Source: Auricularia sp. M13
Taxonomy: Eukaryota > Basidiomycota > Agaricomycetes > Auriculariales > Auriculariaceae
Reading direction: 5' to 3'
Assembly: GCA_037042915.1 (NCBI GenBank)
Contig: CM073193.1
Coordinates: 1,860,001-1,924,000, forward strand
DNA: 64,000 nt
Positions 1 to 10,639 of this stretch are shown here, in pieces; position 1 is the first letter of the stretch; every line of letters begins with the position of its first letter. The translations under genes and the position numbers were made by a program. The notes under the pieces were generated by a model. The model was given only the letters and a program-made list of their open reading frames with translations. It searched no databases and had not been told where the DNA came from.

Positions 1-208
1 AAGCCACCATGTTGCATGCAGACTGAGAATTCCGTCTTAAGCAGCTGCAGAAGATATGGTGTGTTTAATTCTGTTACGAACATTGAGGCGTCGGAAGCGC
101 CCCCTGTGTCAGCGGGTGCAGGGGCGTCAGGGATCCCGCAGTGCAAGCAAGGAGCAGCAAAGTCATGCTCGAGGTACCGCATCCGTATAGCATATCCTAG
201 GATTACAG

Positions 209-216
209 TATAAGAG
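209..216 (+). promoter_or_regulatory. TATA-like box of the C2H2 gene
   Basis: TATAAGAG lies about 97 bp before the ATG at 313, in a short AT-rich leader. This is a plausible core promoter by spacing and sequence only. Confidence 0.4.
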
Positions 217-312
217 CTCCCCTTCATCCCCAGCTCAAATCATCATCATCAATTTTCCATTCTTCCACATTACGCCTTTCTTCCGTCCCTCAATAACTTT
301 CGCATACTACGA

Positions 313-1070
313 ATGTCTGGCCATCCTCAGCAGCAGAACCAGTCTGGCAGACCCACGCTGCCTCCTATAAGAAGCGTTCTTCCCGCATGTGAGCGCGTCG
401 ATATTGCGGGCACTGATGACAGAGTTGAACAAGTTTTCCCAGCTGCATTCCCGCCTCAGCAGGGACATCCTCAGCCGCCGGCTGCATATGCAGCGGTAAG
501 TCTTCAGACAGCGATTTGCGATTCATAGCTAACTGGATATGGAGGTTCCTCAACATGGCGGCCAGCCGGCGTACCCACATATCCTGCGAGGGCAAACACC
601 AGCTCCGCCAATTGGGCCCATTCCTCCCCACCCTGCTATGAGACCCCCTCAGGCACCAAGGCCGGGAACCCCAGGATTTAGCGTATTGATCCCGTCTCCC
701 GGAGGAGGCCTACGTGACCAGCAGACTCGACCGGGCACTATCCTCAGGCAGCCACATCCCGAAGGCTCAGTAACTGCTCCTCGACCGAGACGCTTTATAT
801 GCAACTTTCCGAATTGTAACGCAGCTTTCGATCGCCAGGCTGCCCTCGACGTATGTTAACCTTGACTATCTTTCCGCCTACCAACACTTGTCTCACTCGA
901 TTGTAGAACCACATTCGTACACACACTCACGAAAGGCGTAAGCTTATTGACCATTCTCATGTACCATCGTTGACTTCAGGACAGCATACAGGTGCAGATT
1001 CTGCCCGGCCGATTTCACGACCAGCAGCAACTTGAATCGTCACGAAAGAGACCAGCACCCTACCCGCTAG
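313..1070 (+). CDS. C2H2 zinc-finger protein, two adjacent fingers
   Basis: Four exons are inferred: 313-495, 545-850, 907-937 and 985-1070. The N-terminal two thirds is a Pro/Gln/Gly-rich low-complexity region (PQQQ, PPIGPIPP) typical of fungal regulators. The C-terminus holds two C2H2 fingers. The first runs from FICNFPNCNAAF to HIRTH. The second has YRCRFCPADF and ends NRHERDQH. They are joined by a THERPY linker, which is close to the classical TGEKP linker. That linker is only restored when the last intron ends at the AG of 983-984, so this fixes the acceptor. Two fingers with a conserved linker suggest sequence-specific DNA binding and a nuclear role; the target is unknown. The stop follows six residues after the last zinc ligand, so the fingers close the protein. 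Confidence 0.8.
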
Positions 1071-1508
1071 AGCTCAAGATGAACCATCGTATCTGCAATA
1101 TTTATTGAAACCATAGAGGCCGTGACCAATCACCAGAGTACTGTATCCATAGCTTTGCATAGAGCCCTCCCCCCCCAGACTGTAACACTATCACCATAGA
1201 TTTATGTACGCTTTGTAGAGGTAGAAGATACGTATCTAAATTTGTATCAATTTCTGTAGTACTGTGTCACTAGCTAGACTCTAGAGTACTTTTACATAAT
1301 CATGTAAGAAGCTTCGCGGGCTCTTGACTGCAACCGGCGGGCCGGTCGAACAGTTGAATATGTGGAAGCCGACGCCGTGGAGAATTTTCGGGAATTGTGG
1401 ACGAAGCGGGCGCTACCGCGGGCCGCAGGGCTTGTGCTACGTGGGAGGGTCGTGCGCGTGATGCATAAAGGCTGCACGAGACTGTACGTTCCTCCAAAGC
1501 CCCTTGCC
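1071..1508. other. Intergenic, C2H2 to GH3
   Basis: This is the 3' flank of the zinc-finger gene and the upstream region of the glucosidase. It has a C-rich run near 1170 and no supported gene or clear TATA box. Confidence 0.5.
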
Positions 1509-4500
1509 ATGCTGACGCGTCTGATCCTGCTTGCTCAGGCATTTCTTGCGTGCCATGGACGAGAGGGCAAGCCGCTGTACAAAGACCCGAGTGCGTCCAT
1601 CGAAGCGCGGGTCGCGGATTTGCTGCCGCGAATGAGCGTGCAGGAGAAAGTGGCCCAAATGTAGCGCATTCTCGCAGGCAGTAACATTCGAACTGACCCC
1701 AATCTCAGCATTCAGGGTGATATGAACGGATGGATGGACTTCAGTGACCCCAACGATAACACACTCACGTTCAATGCGTCGGGACTCGTGAGTTATCATT
1801 GCACTCCGGAATGTGTGTTGACAGTTTCAGGTCGACATGGCGAAAACGAAAGCGGGTGCATTCTGGGGTCAGACTTTGGCTGTGAAAATCCTTGGCGGTA
1901 CTGACATTCAGTTACAGGTGGCTACGCGACACCCTGGGAAAAGTTTACGTACGGTGTCACCATTGGGCAAAAGTATCTCATGGAGAATACGACTTTGGGC
2001 ATCCCAGCGCTCATCCAGTCCGAGGGTCCGTACCGTCGAACTTTCCGAGTTCAGCGCGCAACCCTAATCGAGACACAGGATTGCACGGGTTCACCAACAA
2101 CGGCACCATCTTCCCCAGCCCGATCTCGATGGCGGCATCGTTCAATCCTTCGCTTCTGCAGTCAGTTGCAAGCGCGATAGCCACGGAGGCCGAGGGACTC
2201 GGCGTCTCGCACATCTTCGCCCCCGTCCTGGATCTCAGCCGCGAACTGCGCTGGGGCCGTGTCGAGGAGAACTTCGGGGAGGACCCTTTCCTGTGAGCTG
2301 AGCGGAATCAGCCCTCCGGGATGCTGGACTCCCCGGTTCCACAGGCTGATGAGCCGACAGCACAGGCGAAATGGGCGCTGCGTATGTCGCGGGCCTGCAG
2401 AACGGCAGTCGCAGGAATGCCAGCGACACGGCGATCGCGCGCATGGCGGCGACATGCAAGCACTTTGCTGCGTTCGGGTCGCCCCAGGGAGGCTTGTGAG
2501 TGCCGTTTCGGGCCCTGCGTGAATCGATGCGCGGACGCCGATGGGCTGTTATCAGGAATATTGCACAGGTTTCGGGAGGAGAGCGGGAGTTGCGCACCAC
2601 ATTCCTGAAGCCGTTCAACCGGGCCTGCCTGGATGCACTGTCGATCATGACGGCCTATTCGTCCTACGACGGCATCCCGGCTGCAGCGAATAAACGTAAG
2701 TAAGCTGTCCGCCAATTAATGCTGCGGCGGCAGAGCAATGCACTGACTGTACGGTGCATGTATATGTAGACTTGCTCGTCGACGTGGCGCGTAGTGCCCA
2801 GGCGGCTCTGTTGCCATTCAACCGTCTGCTAATTTGTGATTTCAGCTGCGCGACGAATGGGCCTACAAGTACTGGGTCACCACGGACGCCGGGGCGGTGA
2901 GTTTCCCCCCTGGATTATTCGGGAGGACCTATCTTCCAGTACCTGAGGGGCATCGGTCCTCCCTGGCACCTGCAATGATTCGCCCTCAGGAACCCGTTGT
3001 GTTGACGAAACTCCTATTACTGTAGGTCGATTTGCTGTACAGCCTGCACGGGATATGCGCCACCCGAGAATGCGCCGCAAAGCTCGCGCTGGAGAATGGT
3101 CTGCAAGGCGAGATGGGCGGAGGGACGTTCACATACCTCACAATTCCTGGTCCGTTAAACCTTGCGCTGCACTGCATTGGCTCATGGCTGCCGCAGACCA
3201 AATCGAAGCCGGTACCATAAGCGAGGACGCGCTCGACAAGACTGTCGCTGCGATGCTTCGCACGAAGTTTGCGCTTGGCCTCTTCGAAAGTGCGTGATTG
3301 CCACGGACACGATTGGACCTTGACAAACAAAAAATTCCTGCACGTCAGATCCATACCCATATGAAGACTATGCGACGTACCTTCGCACGGAGAAAACGAG
3401 AGCTACACTGCATGCGATGGAGCGCGAGTCCATCGTTCTCCTGAAGAACAACAACGGCACGCTGCCGCTCAAGAAGAGTGGCAAAGTAGCGCTACTGGGG
3501 CCGCTGGCCGACTACGTATCGGTGCGTCCACCCTGATCATCAGCTCATTGACAGAGAGACTGAAAGGATGCTCCTTTACATCAGTTTGGGTGCGTACTTA
3601 GCTACTGACAGCTACTCACTATTCATGCTGAGTGCGAGCCTTGCACGCACAGAGACTACGTCTTCTTCAACGCAACGAACAACGGCATTTCGCCCCGCGC
3701 CGGATTCAACCAGCTATTGGAGGGCACGGGGGTGCAAGTCAACTATGCCGAGGGCGCAAAGATGTGGTCGAACGACCAATCGGGCTTTGCGGAGGCTGTT
3801 GACGCGGCCAAGGCGTCGGATGGCGCGGTCGTCCTTGTGAGTAACAGGCTGCACAATGCTGTAGTGGAAATAAGTGTCGCTGATGAGATGGAAAGGTTGG
3901 AACGTGGAGCCTGGACCAGGTCAGCATGAATCTCCATCTCGGGCGTCTGAAAGAAACTCACAACAGCAATGCTGTTAGACGCGCCTTTGGCAGCCGGGCA
4001 CGAACGCTACGACAGGCGAGCACGTCGACCTGTCCGACCTCGCGCTGGTCGGCGCGCAGCTCGCGCTCGTCAAAGCGGTCAAGGCCACGGGCAAGCCAAC
4101 TGTACGCAAACGGACCCTCCCACCCCTCGCATCCAATCCTGCTGACACCCTGGCAATGGCATTGACAGGTCGTCGTGTTCGTCTCCGGGAAACCCGTTGC
4201 GGAGCCGTGGATCGCCGACCGTAAGCTTGCCTCTCGCCGTCTCAGACAGCAGCGAGAACGTCCTGACCGCTATTTCCTTTCGCGAGCAGACGCCGACGCT
4301 GTCGTGCAGCAATTCTACCCGGGCGAACTGGGCGGCCTGGCCCTGGCGGAGGTCCTCTTCGGCGACGTTAACCCGTCCGGTGAGTCCGGCGTCCGCGTCC
4401 TCGTCCTCGCTGCCACTTCTACTTCACCGGCGGCGGTCGCTGCCATTTCACCGGCGGCCGTCACTGCCACTTCACCTGCGGCGGTCACTGCCACTCCACC

Positions 4501-5428
4501 GACGGCGCCCTCGCCGCCCCGTCATCGGCATCGCTAACGCTAGCCACAGGCAAGCTCCCGGTCTCCATCCCACGCAGCGTCGGCACCACGCCGGCGTTCT
4601 ACAACTACCTCAAGGGCAGCCGGCCGCTCGACGCCGGGTCCGTGTCGGATGCTGGGGTGCTGCATTTCGGGCATCAGGTTCGTCCGAGGGCCGGGCAAAC
4701 TGGGTGAGGGAGATGAAACTGACTTTTGGTGTACGGTGCGTGTAGTATGTGCTCGACAGCCCGGTGCCTTTGTGGAGCTTCGGACAGGCGAGTCCTCCTC
4801 ATCGAGCACCAAGCGCGGTGGGACGGAATGCTGACTGCGAGGATTTGGAATGTAGGGTCTGAGCTATACGACCTTCAGCTAGTGCGTACCTTCAATCCCA
4901 CTCTACGCACCTTCAGAAATCAGAAATGCTAACACCTCCTGCATGTAGTTCCGCCCTCCGCGTACCACAAACAGTCAGCGCCACAGCCAAATCGTTCGAC
5001 GTCTCCGTCACGGTGACGAATACGGGCAAAGTGGCGGGCATGGAGGTCGTCCAGGTGCGTCGTCACGCTGACTTCGCATCCGGAAGAAAGCTAGGCAGAC
5101 ACTGAGCCCGCGCTTGCAGATCTACCTGACGCACGCGCAAAGCTCCGTCGTGACGCCGAACCAGTTCCTCGCGGGGTTCCACAAGGTCGCTCTCGCGTGA
5201 GTCTCGCCGTCCCACACCAGTCCGTTGAATCAAATGCTGCATGCTGATGCTGGACGCCGCTTTGACAGACCCGGCGCATCGCAAACCGTCACGATCCCCA
5301 TATCAGTGCCGGAGAATCTGGCGGTGTGGGCACTGGACGGCGCGTGGGCCGTCGAGCGCGGCACGGTCGCGGTGAAGGTGGGGGATAGCGTGCGCAGCGT
5401 GCTGGGTGCGTCGTTTGTCGTCGTGTAG
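1509..5428 (+). CDS. Secreted GH3 beta-glucosidase-type glycoside hydrolase
   Basis: This is a retaining glycoside hydrolase that should release glucose (or possibly xylose) from the non-reducing ends of oligosaccharides outside the cell. The start at 1509 gives a hydrophobic leader (MLTRLILLAQAFLACHG) suited to secretion. Many short introns must be removed. The spliced frames give, in order: EKVAQMQGDMNGWMD; GAFWGGYATPWEKFTYG; a substrate-binding block ending RWGRVEENFGEDPFLTG; KHFAAFG; WVTTDAGAVDLLYSL, whose TDAGA Asp matches the GH3 nucleophile; the second GH3 domain (ESIVLLKNNNGTLPL, VVLVGTWSLDQ, FVSGKPVAEPW); FGQGLSYTTFSYS; and a C-terminal fibronectin-III-like domain (VTVTNTGKVAGMEVVQIYLT). 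All parts expected of the three-domain family are present and no break is needed. The splice around 2780-2845 could not be settled. One intron, 4788-4855, needs a GC donor. A beta-xylosidase activity cannot be excluded. Confidence 0.88.
4409..4500 (+). repeat. Minisatellite inside a GH3 intron
   Basis: There are about three and a half imperfect copies of a roughly 27-bp GC-rich unit (GCTGCCATTTCACCGGCGGC and variants). They lie inside the unusually long intron 4380-4549, between the exon ending NPSG and the one starting KLPVSIP. The repeat stays open in the frame of the upstream exon and would read as Ala/Thr/Pro-rich if retained, but a stop follows before the next exon. Confidence 0.7.
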
Positions 5429-6264
5429 CATGCAGTGCCGGAGACAGCCCGTAAGAAACTGTGCTGGTGAACGTCTGGCAACGATGCGCAAAGTTACTGT
5501 ATGGCACAAAAAAGAAGTGGGCTTTCATCCGGCGGCGCGGGCGTGATGGTCCTACAGCAAGTACTGACAGAGGAGAAGAGAGGCGGAGCATCGGACCTCG
5601 AAAGCGCGCTTCCGGAATCCGTCCGGCCTCTGCTTCTCCCCCTTGGCAAACCTGCTTCTCTCCTGCACATATCCTGCCCGTCTACACGCGCGATGGCTTC
5701 GGCTTTGCCCGAAACTCTCCGTGATACTTTGCGTCCACGACACCACAGTCGCTGCTCAGGACATTGCGCTTCTCGCTGCAGTGTGCACCCACCCGAATTT
5801 TCCGACATGCTTTCCAGGAGCTCATCATGACTGTTAGTGTTAGTAACTCTAAAGTAGTTTCCTGCAAATCACCGGCTCGACGGCCTTGCGCATGCTTCCA
5901 AAGTTGGGCTGCCCGTTTCTCAATCCGCTCCTCGCGATCCGCTGCTCGAATTTAAAGCGCTGGACGAGTACATCGGCTTAGAGCTTGGACTTTGGTTCCA
6001 GGCCTATTTACCACTATCATGGAGATACGACGTCTCGTTTACCTGTGAACTGATTGATTCTGAACCTTCGCCACACGCCCGCCTGCCCGCCCGCGCACTG
6101 TCAAACCTCGCGTCCAACACAATCAATAAATACGAATTAAATAAGTATACAGACCATCGATATCAGCAAGTAAGTAAGTACCGCCCAACACACCTCCACC
6201 TCAACCAACCAAACTCTACAACCCACTCAACCTTCTCCTTCCCAACACCGAGAAACTCTACAAC
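5429..6264. other. Intergenic, convergent 3' ends
   Basis: This lies between the GH3 stop and the stop of the minus-strand peroxidase. The segment 6120-6260 is AT-rich and then CCAA-rich, as expected of 3' flanks. No gene is seen. Confidence 0.5.
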
Positions 6265-7198
6265 CTACTCAGTCTTCGCCTTCAGCCCAGCACCGAGAAT
6301 CTCATCCACGCGCCGCTTGACCTCCTTGGCCAGGCGCTGCGTGGCCAGCAGGCCGTGCGGCGCCGCGGGCGGCGCCCAGCCGAGCTCGAACGGCAGCCGG
6401 TCCTCGCCGAACCACGCGCGCAGCTGCGCGGCGGGTGCGCTGTGCGAAGACGAGTTCGCGCTGCCATCGCTTACGCTGGCACGCGGACGCGCAAAGAGCG
6501 CAAAGGCGAGCGCGACCTCGCCGCGCGCGATGCGCGCGTGCAGGCCCGACAGCGGCCGCCCCGCCGCGACGGTCTCTCTATCGCGTTCCGCGCGCACCCG
6601 CGCCAAATCCGCCAGCGTCAACTCCCCCTCCCCACCACCAGCACCGGCCAGAAGGGACTCAACACGCCCCGGATCCGGCACCGTAGGCGCAAAAGCCGAA
6701 GTCGGGGACGGCGCGTCTGCGCGCGAGAGCGAGCCGTCGTGCTCGACGAGGTTGTGCTGCGCGAGGTCGCCGAGGTCGAAGGACGTGCGGCGCAGGAGGA
6801 GCAGCGCGCCGAGTGTGAGGAGGAGCGCGAGGGGCGTGGAGAGGTTGTACCCCGCGCGGAGGGCGCGGTAGGCCGTGAGGAAGGTTATGCGTTTGCCGTC
6901 GTGCGGGCTGTGAGTGGGCGGGGCGGGCGACAGCGAGTTCCGAGGGGCGAGGAGTGAGAGAGCAAGTTCGAGTAGCGAGAGAGCGAGTTATGGGTTGTGA
7001 GTTCGAGTCACGAGTATCGAGCAGAACACCAAACGAGGAGAGCAGAGCAAAGCAGGCAGCGCGTCAGCCTATCACAGCGCGTCGATATCGCGGGACGCAC
7101 AGGTATCCATGGTTGGCGAGCGAGTTGAGCGCGGGGCACGGCGAGCGGGAGTCGCCCGGCTGCGCGGGGCGGAAGGGGTGCAGGGCGGGCGCCGACAT
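6265..7198 (-). CDS. Short haem-thiolate peroxidase (chloroperoxidase/unspecific peroxygenase family), copy A
   Basis: Two exons: 7198-7101 and 6907-6265, joined in phase to give NHGYLPHDGKRITF (about 246 residues). Family members use H2O2 to oxygenate or halogenate aromatic and aliphatic substrates at a Cys-ligated haem. Signatures seen are SPCPALNSLANHGYLP near residue 20 (PCP Cys = axial haem ligand), EHDGSLSR near residue 85 (EHD motif at the haem propionate/Mg site), and the ARGEVALAFALF block that carries the likely acid-base Glu. A hydrophobic stretch (LALLLTLGALLLLRR) sits between the first two motifs. There is no N-terminal signal peptide, so an intracellular role is likely. Its 193-bp intron is long for this window. 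A diverged paralogue is at 33015-33760; both sit next to a P450. Confidence 0.85.
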
Positions 7199-7482
7199 CG
7201 ACGCAGAGAGCAGAGCAAGAAGGAGTGATCACGAAAACGCTGAACAGGGAACGAGATTTGAGCGCAGCGCAGCACCATCTGCATCATCGCCTGCGCAGCG
7301 GCGCTCGCGTGGCGCCGGGCCTACATAAATCATGCTCATAAGCAGTCATTGCCGGATACATATGATAAGTAGAGTAGTTCGCGTGCTGGTTGTGCGCTGG
7401 TATCATGTTTTTTTTGTGGGGCAGTGGGCCCCGAGAGGGGATATATACCGGGAGCGGTAACGCTGTGAGCGCTGGACGTTGC

Positions 7483-8215
7483 GGGTAACAGCACCGGTCC
7501 TAGTAGAGTAAAGCCGCGGAAATAGGACAACGAACTGAAACAAAGCAAGAGCTCGGATGAACAACCGAAGTAGTACCCGTACGCTCGCGTTACAGCCATA
7601 GCGACATCGCGACATAGCAAGCGTGAGCATATGGCAGGGCCATAGTTTGTAGATTATGGATATCCACGATGGCATGCATGTGTCGCCGGGCACGTTCGTC
7701 ACCCGGTAGTTGTCGCTACGCGCGTACGCTGCGGTTTAATCGCCCTCAGATATTCAGAGCCTGTGGTCACGGCGCGGCCAGAGTGGTGTACAGTTGAGCA
7801 AAGCGAAGTCTTGGAAACTCAAATTTAAAGTGAACGTCTGGCATTTGAATTGTCGGTGCGCATAGCGCTGGCGAGGAGGACGAGAAGGGACCCCAGACTC
7901 CGACTGGCATGACTTCCTTCCAACAGCTATTTCTCCTTCACATGTTCTTGGCGATAAAGACGCAATTCTTTCCAATTGTGGCTCTGGTGTTTACAATGGT
8001 GCACGCATGGTTTTTTCAAAGTACCCGAGGCCGCGTGAGAGGTACCATCGTGGTTCAACCCGCAAACGGCGCGTCGTGCGTAGCACGAATCAGGGACTCA
8101 GCCCGAGCATTGCGTGGTTTAATGTCGCATTCAAAAGCGGACGGATGGCTGACGAGAAGGTCAGCTTTCCAATGCGTTAGGGGTGCCGCTGTAGAACATA
8201 CGAGACAGCGCCACT
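7483..8215 (-). repeat. Inverted duplicate segment, copy 1 (P450 last exon plus downstream flank)
   Basis: Read on the minus strand, this block matches 34407-35137 on the plus strand at high identity and nearly equal length. It covers the last exon of the P450 at 8055-9882 (FECDIKPRNARAESLIRA) and about 570 bp of non-coding flank. The match stops at the CCGGTGCTGTTACCCGCAAC end. Beyond that the two loci differ. Confidence 0.85.
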
Positions 8216-9882
8216 GGAGTATTTGACGGTCGGTGTGATAGGAACCCCATCCTTGCCGACCTTCTTGCTGATCTGCAGCGTCGCGAGAACGTTGGAGAAT
8301 ACGAAAAACAGAGAGGATTCTGCGAGCTGACTGCCAGGGCAAACGCGCCGCCCGAATCCGAAGACGTAGTCGCGAGGATCGGGTTGCGGCTCGTCGCCGA
8401 GAAAGCGGCTGGGGTCGAACTTCTCCGGGTCAGGATAGACGGTCGCGTCTCGCGTGAACCCCCTATTTAAGAAATCATATGAGCCGCCGACGAAGCCTGG
8501 CATGCAATGCAAACTTACCAAATGTTTGGCATGAGCATGGAGAGTTTTGGGATGAAATAGCCGCCAAACGTGCCGTCCGCATTTGGACAGTGAGGAAGCG
8601 ACTGCGGGGAAACCGGAGCCCAGCGCAGGACCTCCTTGATCATAGCTTGAGTGTAGGGAAGTCGCTCGCGGTCTGTCCAAGTTGGGAGCACGTCCGGCCC
8701 CACGACACTGTCAATCTCGGCCTGCGCCTTCGCCTGGACGTCTGGGAAGAGCATCATGCAGAGGAAGAACGAAGCCATAGCCGAGACGGAGGTGTCCGCT
8801 CCGCCCGCATACATCGATTGGGCGGCCCAAGCTAGAAGGTCCGCGTCTTTCTGCTCGTCCCCATCCGACTTCATGAGCTCTGACGCAACGAAAGAGGGAA
8901 GTGCAGTTCCGGCAGCCTCGGGAGGAAATGGAAGGTAAGACCAGGAAATCTCCATTTCTGTAAATCACTGACCAAATGCTGCTTGACGAAGTTGATCGGT
9001 TTGGTGAGTGCGTCGTTCAAGCTTGCATGCATGCGATCGCCCTCGACCTTCCAGCCCGTCCCGGCGAACCAACGAGGCACGTACGCAACTACATATGGGT
9101 GTCGTCTGTGAGTTCGTATTGGACTGCTCGGGCCAAACGTACGCGCGGGAATGAGGTCCACCAGGAAGTTTCCCGTGATAGACCCCTTTATAATGTCATC
9201 GTTGACGGTTTCGGCTAGATTAACATATTCGTCGTCACCCGGCTTGACGTCGTATCCATAAACTATGCGCAGAATAAGGGTCCCCGCAAACCTCAAACGG
9301 CAGCTTCTCAGCCTCACTGAAACGAAACCCAGACGTGTACAGTACTTACTTGCGCAAATGGGCTCGCAGATTTTCGGGCGTATCGATAAGACGGAGTAAG
9401 AGCCTGCGCACTTCGTGTTCCTCGAGAGGAATATAGTTATCAAGCGCGGCGCGCGAGCCGACAGCCGAATAAAACAACCGGCGAGCGGGCTTGAAGTACG
9501 GGTGGTCGGCGTTGCACATTATGGGGCTGTTCTTCCATCCAATAATGTCGTGCACAAACCGCAGATGGGGGCGGTCAGAATAGACGGCGCCGCGCTCGTC
9601 CAGGATCGCCTTCGCGGTTTCCGGCGAGTTGAGCACTATGATATCCGTGCCCAGGACGTTCGCGTAGACAATGTCGCCGTACTGCTCGCGCCATTTGCAG
9701 TAGGTCAACCACTCTTGACTTGTCGGCCACGAGAAGAGGCTGCCAATAAGAGGGTAGCCCTTCGGACCAGGTGGAAGAGGTGCGCGAGACCGCTTGCGCG
9801 ACAAGGCGAGTAGAGCAGCGGTCGAGCACGCGCACGCCGCCGCCGCGAGTGCCAGCTGTCCTTTGGTGAATTCGAGAGGCAT
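8055..9882 (-). CDS. Cytochrome P450 monooxygenase, copy A
   Basis: This is a membrane-anchored haem monooxygenase that oxidises hydrophobic small molecules with electrons from a P450 reductase. The chosen ATG at 9882 gives an N-terminal anchor (LALAAAACACSTAALLALS) followed by basic residues and the PPGPKGYPLIGSL hinge. Later exons show the I-helix AGGADTS, the K-helix ExxR (KEVLRW), a YPDPEKFDPSRFL segment and the haem loop FGFGRRVCPGSQLAE with its Cys ligand. The last exon ends FECDIKPRNARAESLIRATH. Exon 1 ends at 9350 in phase 2, the same position and phase as in copy B at 35288-37096. All family landmarks are intact. The ending resembles the large Agaricomycete group of O-methylsterigmatocystin-oxidoreductase-like P450s; I cannot assign a CYP number or substrate. 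Confidence 0.9.
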
Positions 9883-10639
9883 AAGCAGAGCAAAGGGAAG
9901 CAGTTTGCGACTGTTGCCTCCAAACAGTTCGCGTCTGATTGCCGACACCCGACGGTGAAGAAGGGCTAAAGACGAGCTGCCGAGATGCCTATAGAAGGAA
10001 AATTTGGCGAGGACGAGCCTTCCAAGTTCCTGATGGAAAGGTGCATTGCCATGACTCCATTATTCGAGGCCCCAGGACGAGCGCAAGCGGTCGAGCATGC
10101 CAGGAGCGCGCAGAAGAATGCAACGAGTTGAAGACACGCACACAAAAAAACGAGTCGGCACCGTTCATCTGTCCTTCGACAGCCACCCTGAGTGTGTCCT
10201 ATTGCAGCTAAGCTCCAGGATGCAGTGGCGGTTACAGTATGGGCTGGGATGCTGTCGAACAGGAGCCGTCTGCTGTCAAGCTCATCACGTGTCATAAAAC
10301 TCCGCCCTAAAACGCGTCCGGACCCTGAAGTGACAGATGGCCGTCCAATTTCGTAGGAACTCCCCAGCTTCAGGCAGTTTTTCGAAATCCCCAAGGTCCA
10401 AGAATCATTTTCCTCCAATTAACCGTTGTGAAGACACGGTGCTCATGCCAAGTTTCAGCCGAATGCGCAATGTACAATTTTGCGACTGTCATCTGTGCTC
10501 AGCTTCGCTCCACCGGAAAGACGAGGGAGAAAATACAGCCATGGAATTTCTATGATTATCATGACTACGTTCTCGACAGGCGCGTTTAATGTATTGCACG
10601 CGGAGAAAAATATCCAAGCCTGCAGTAGACTCAGAGTAA
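9883..10639. other. Intergenic, P450 promoter and MFS 3' flank
   Basis: This holds the upstream region of P450 copy A and the 3' flank of the MFS gene, both on the minus strand. No convincing TATA box or extra gene was found. Confidence 0.45.
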
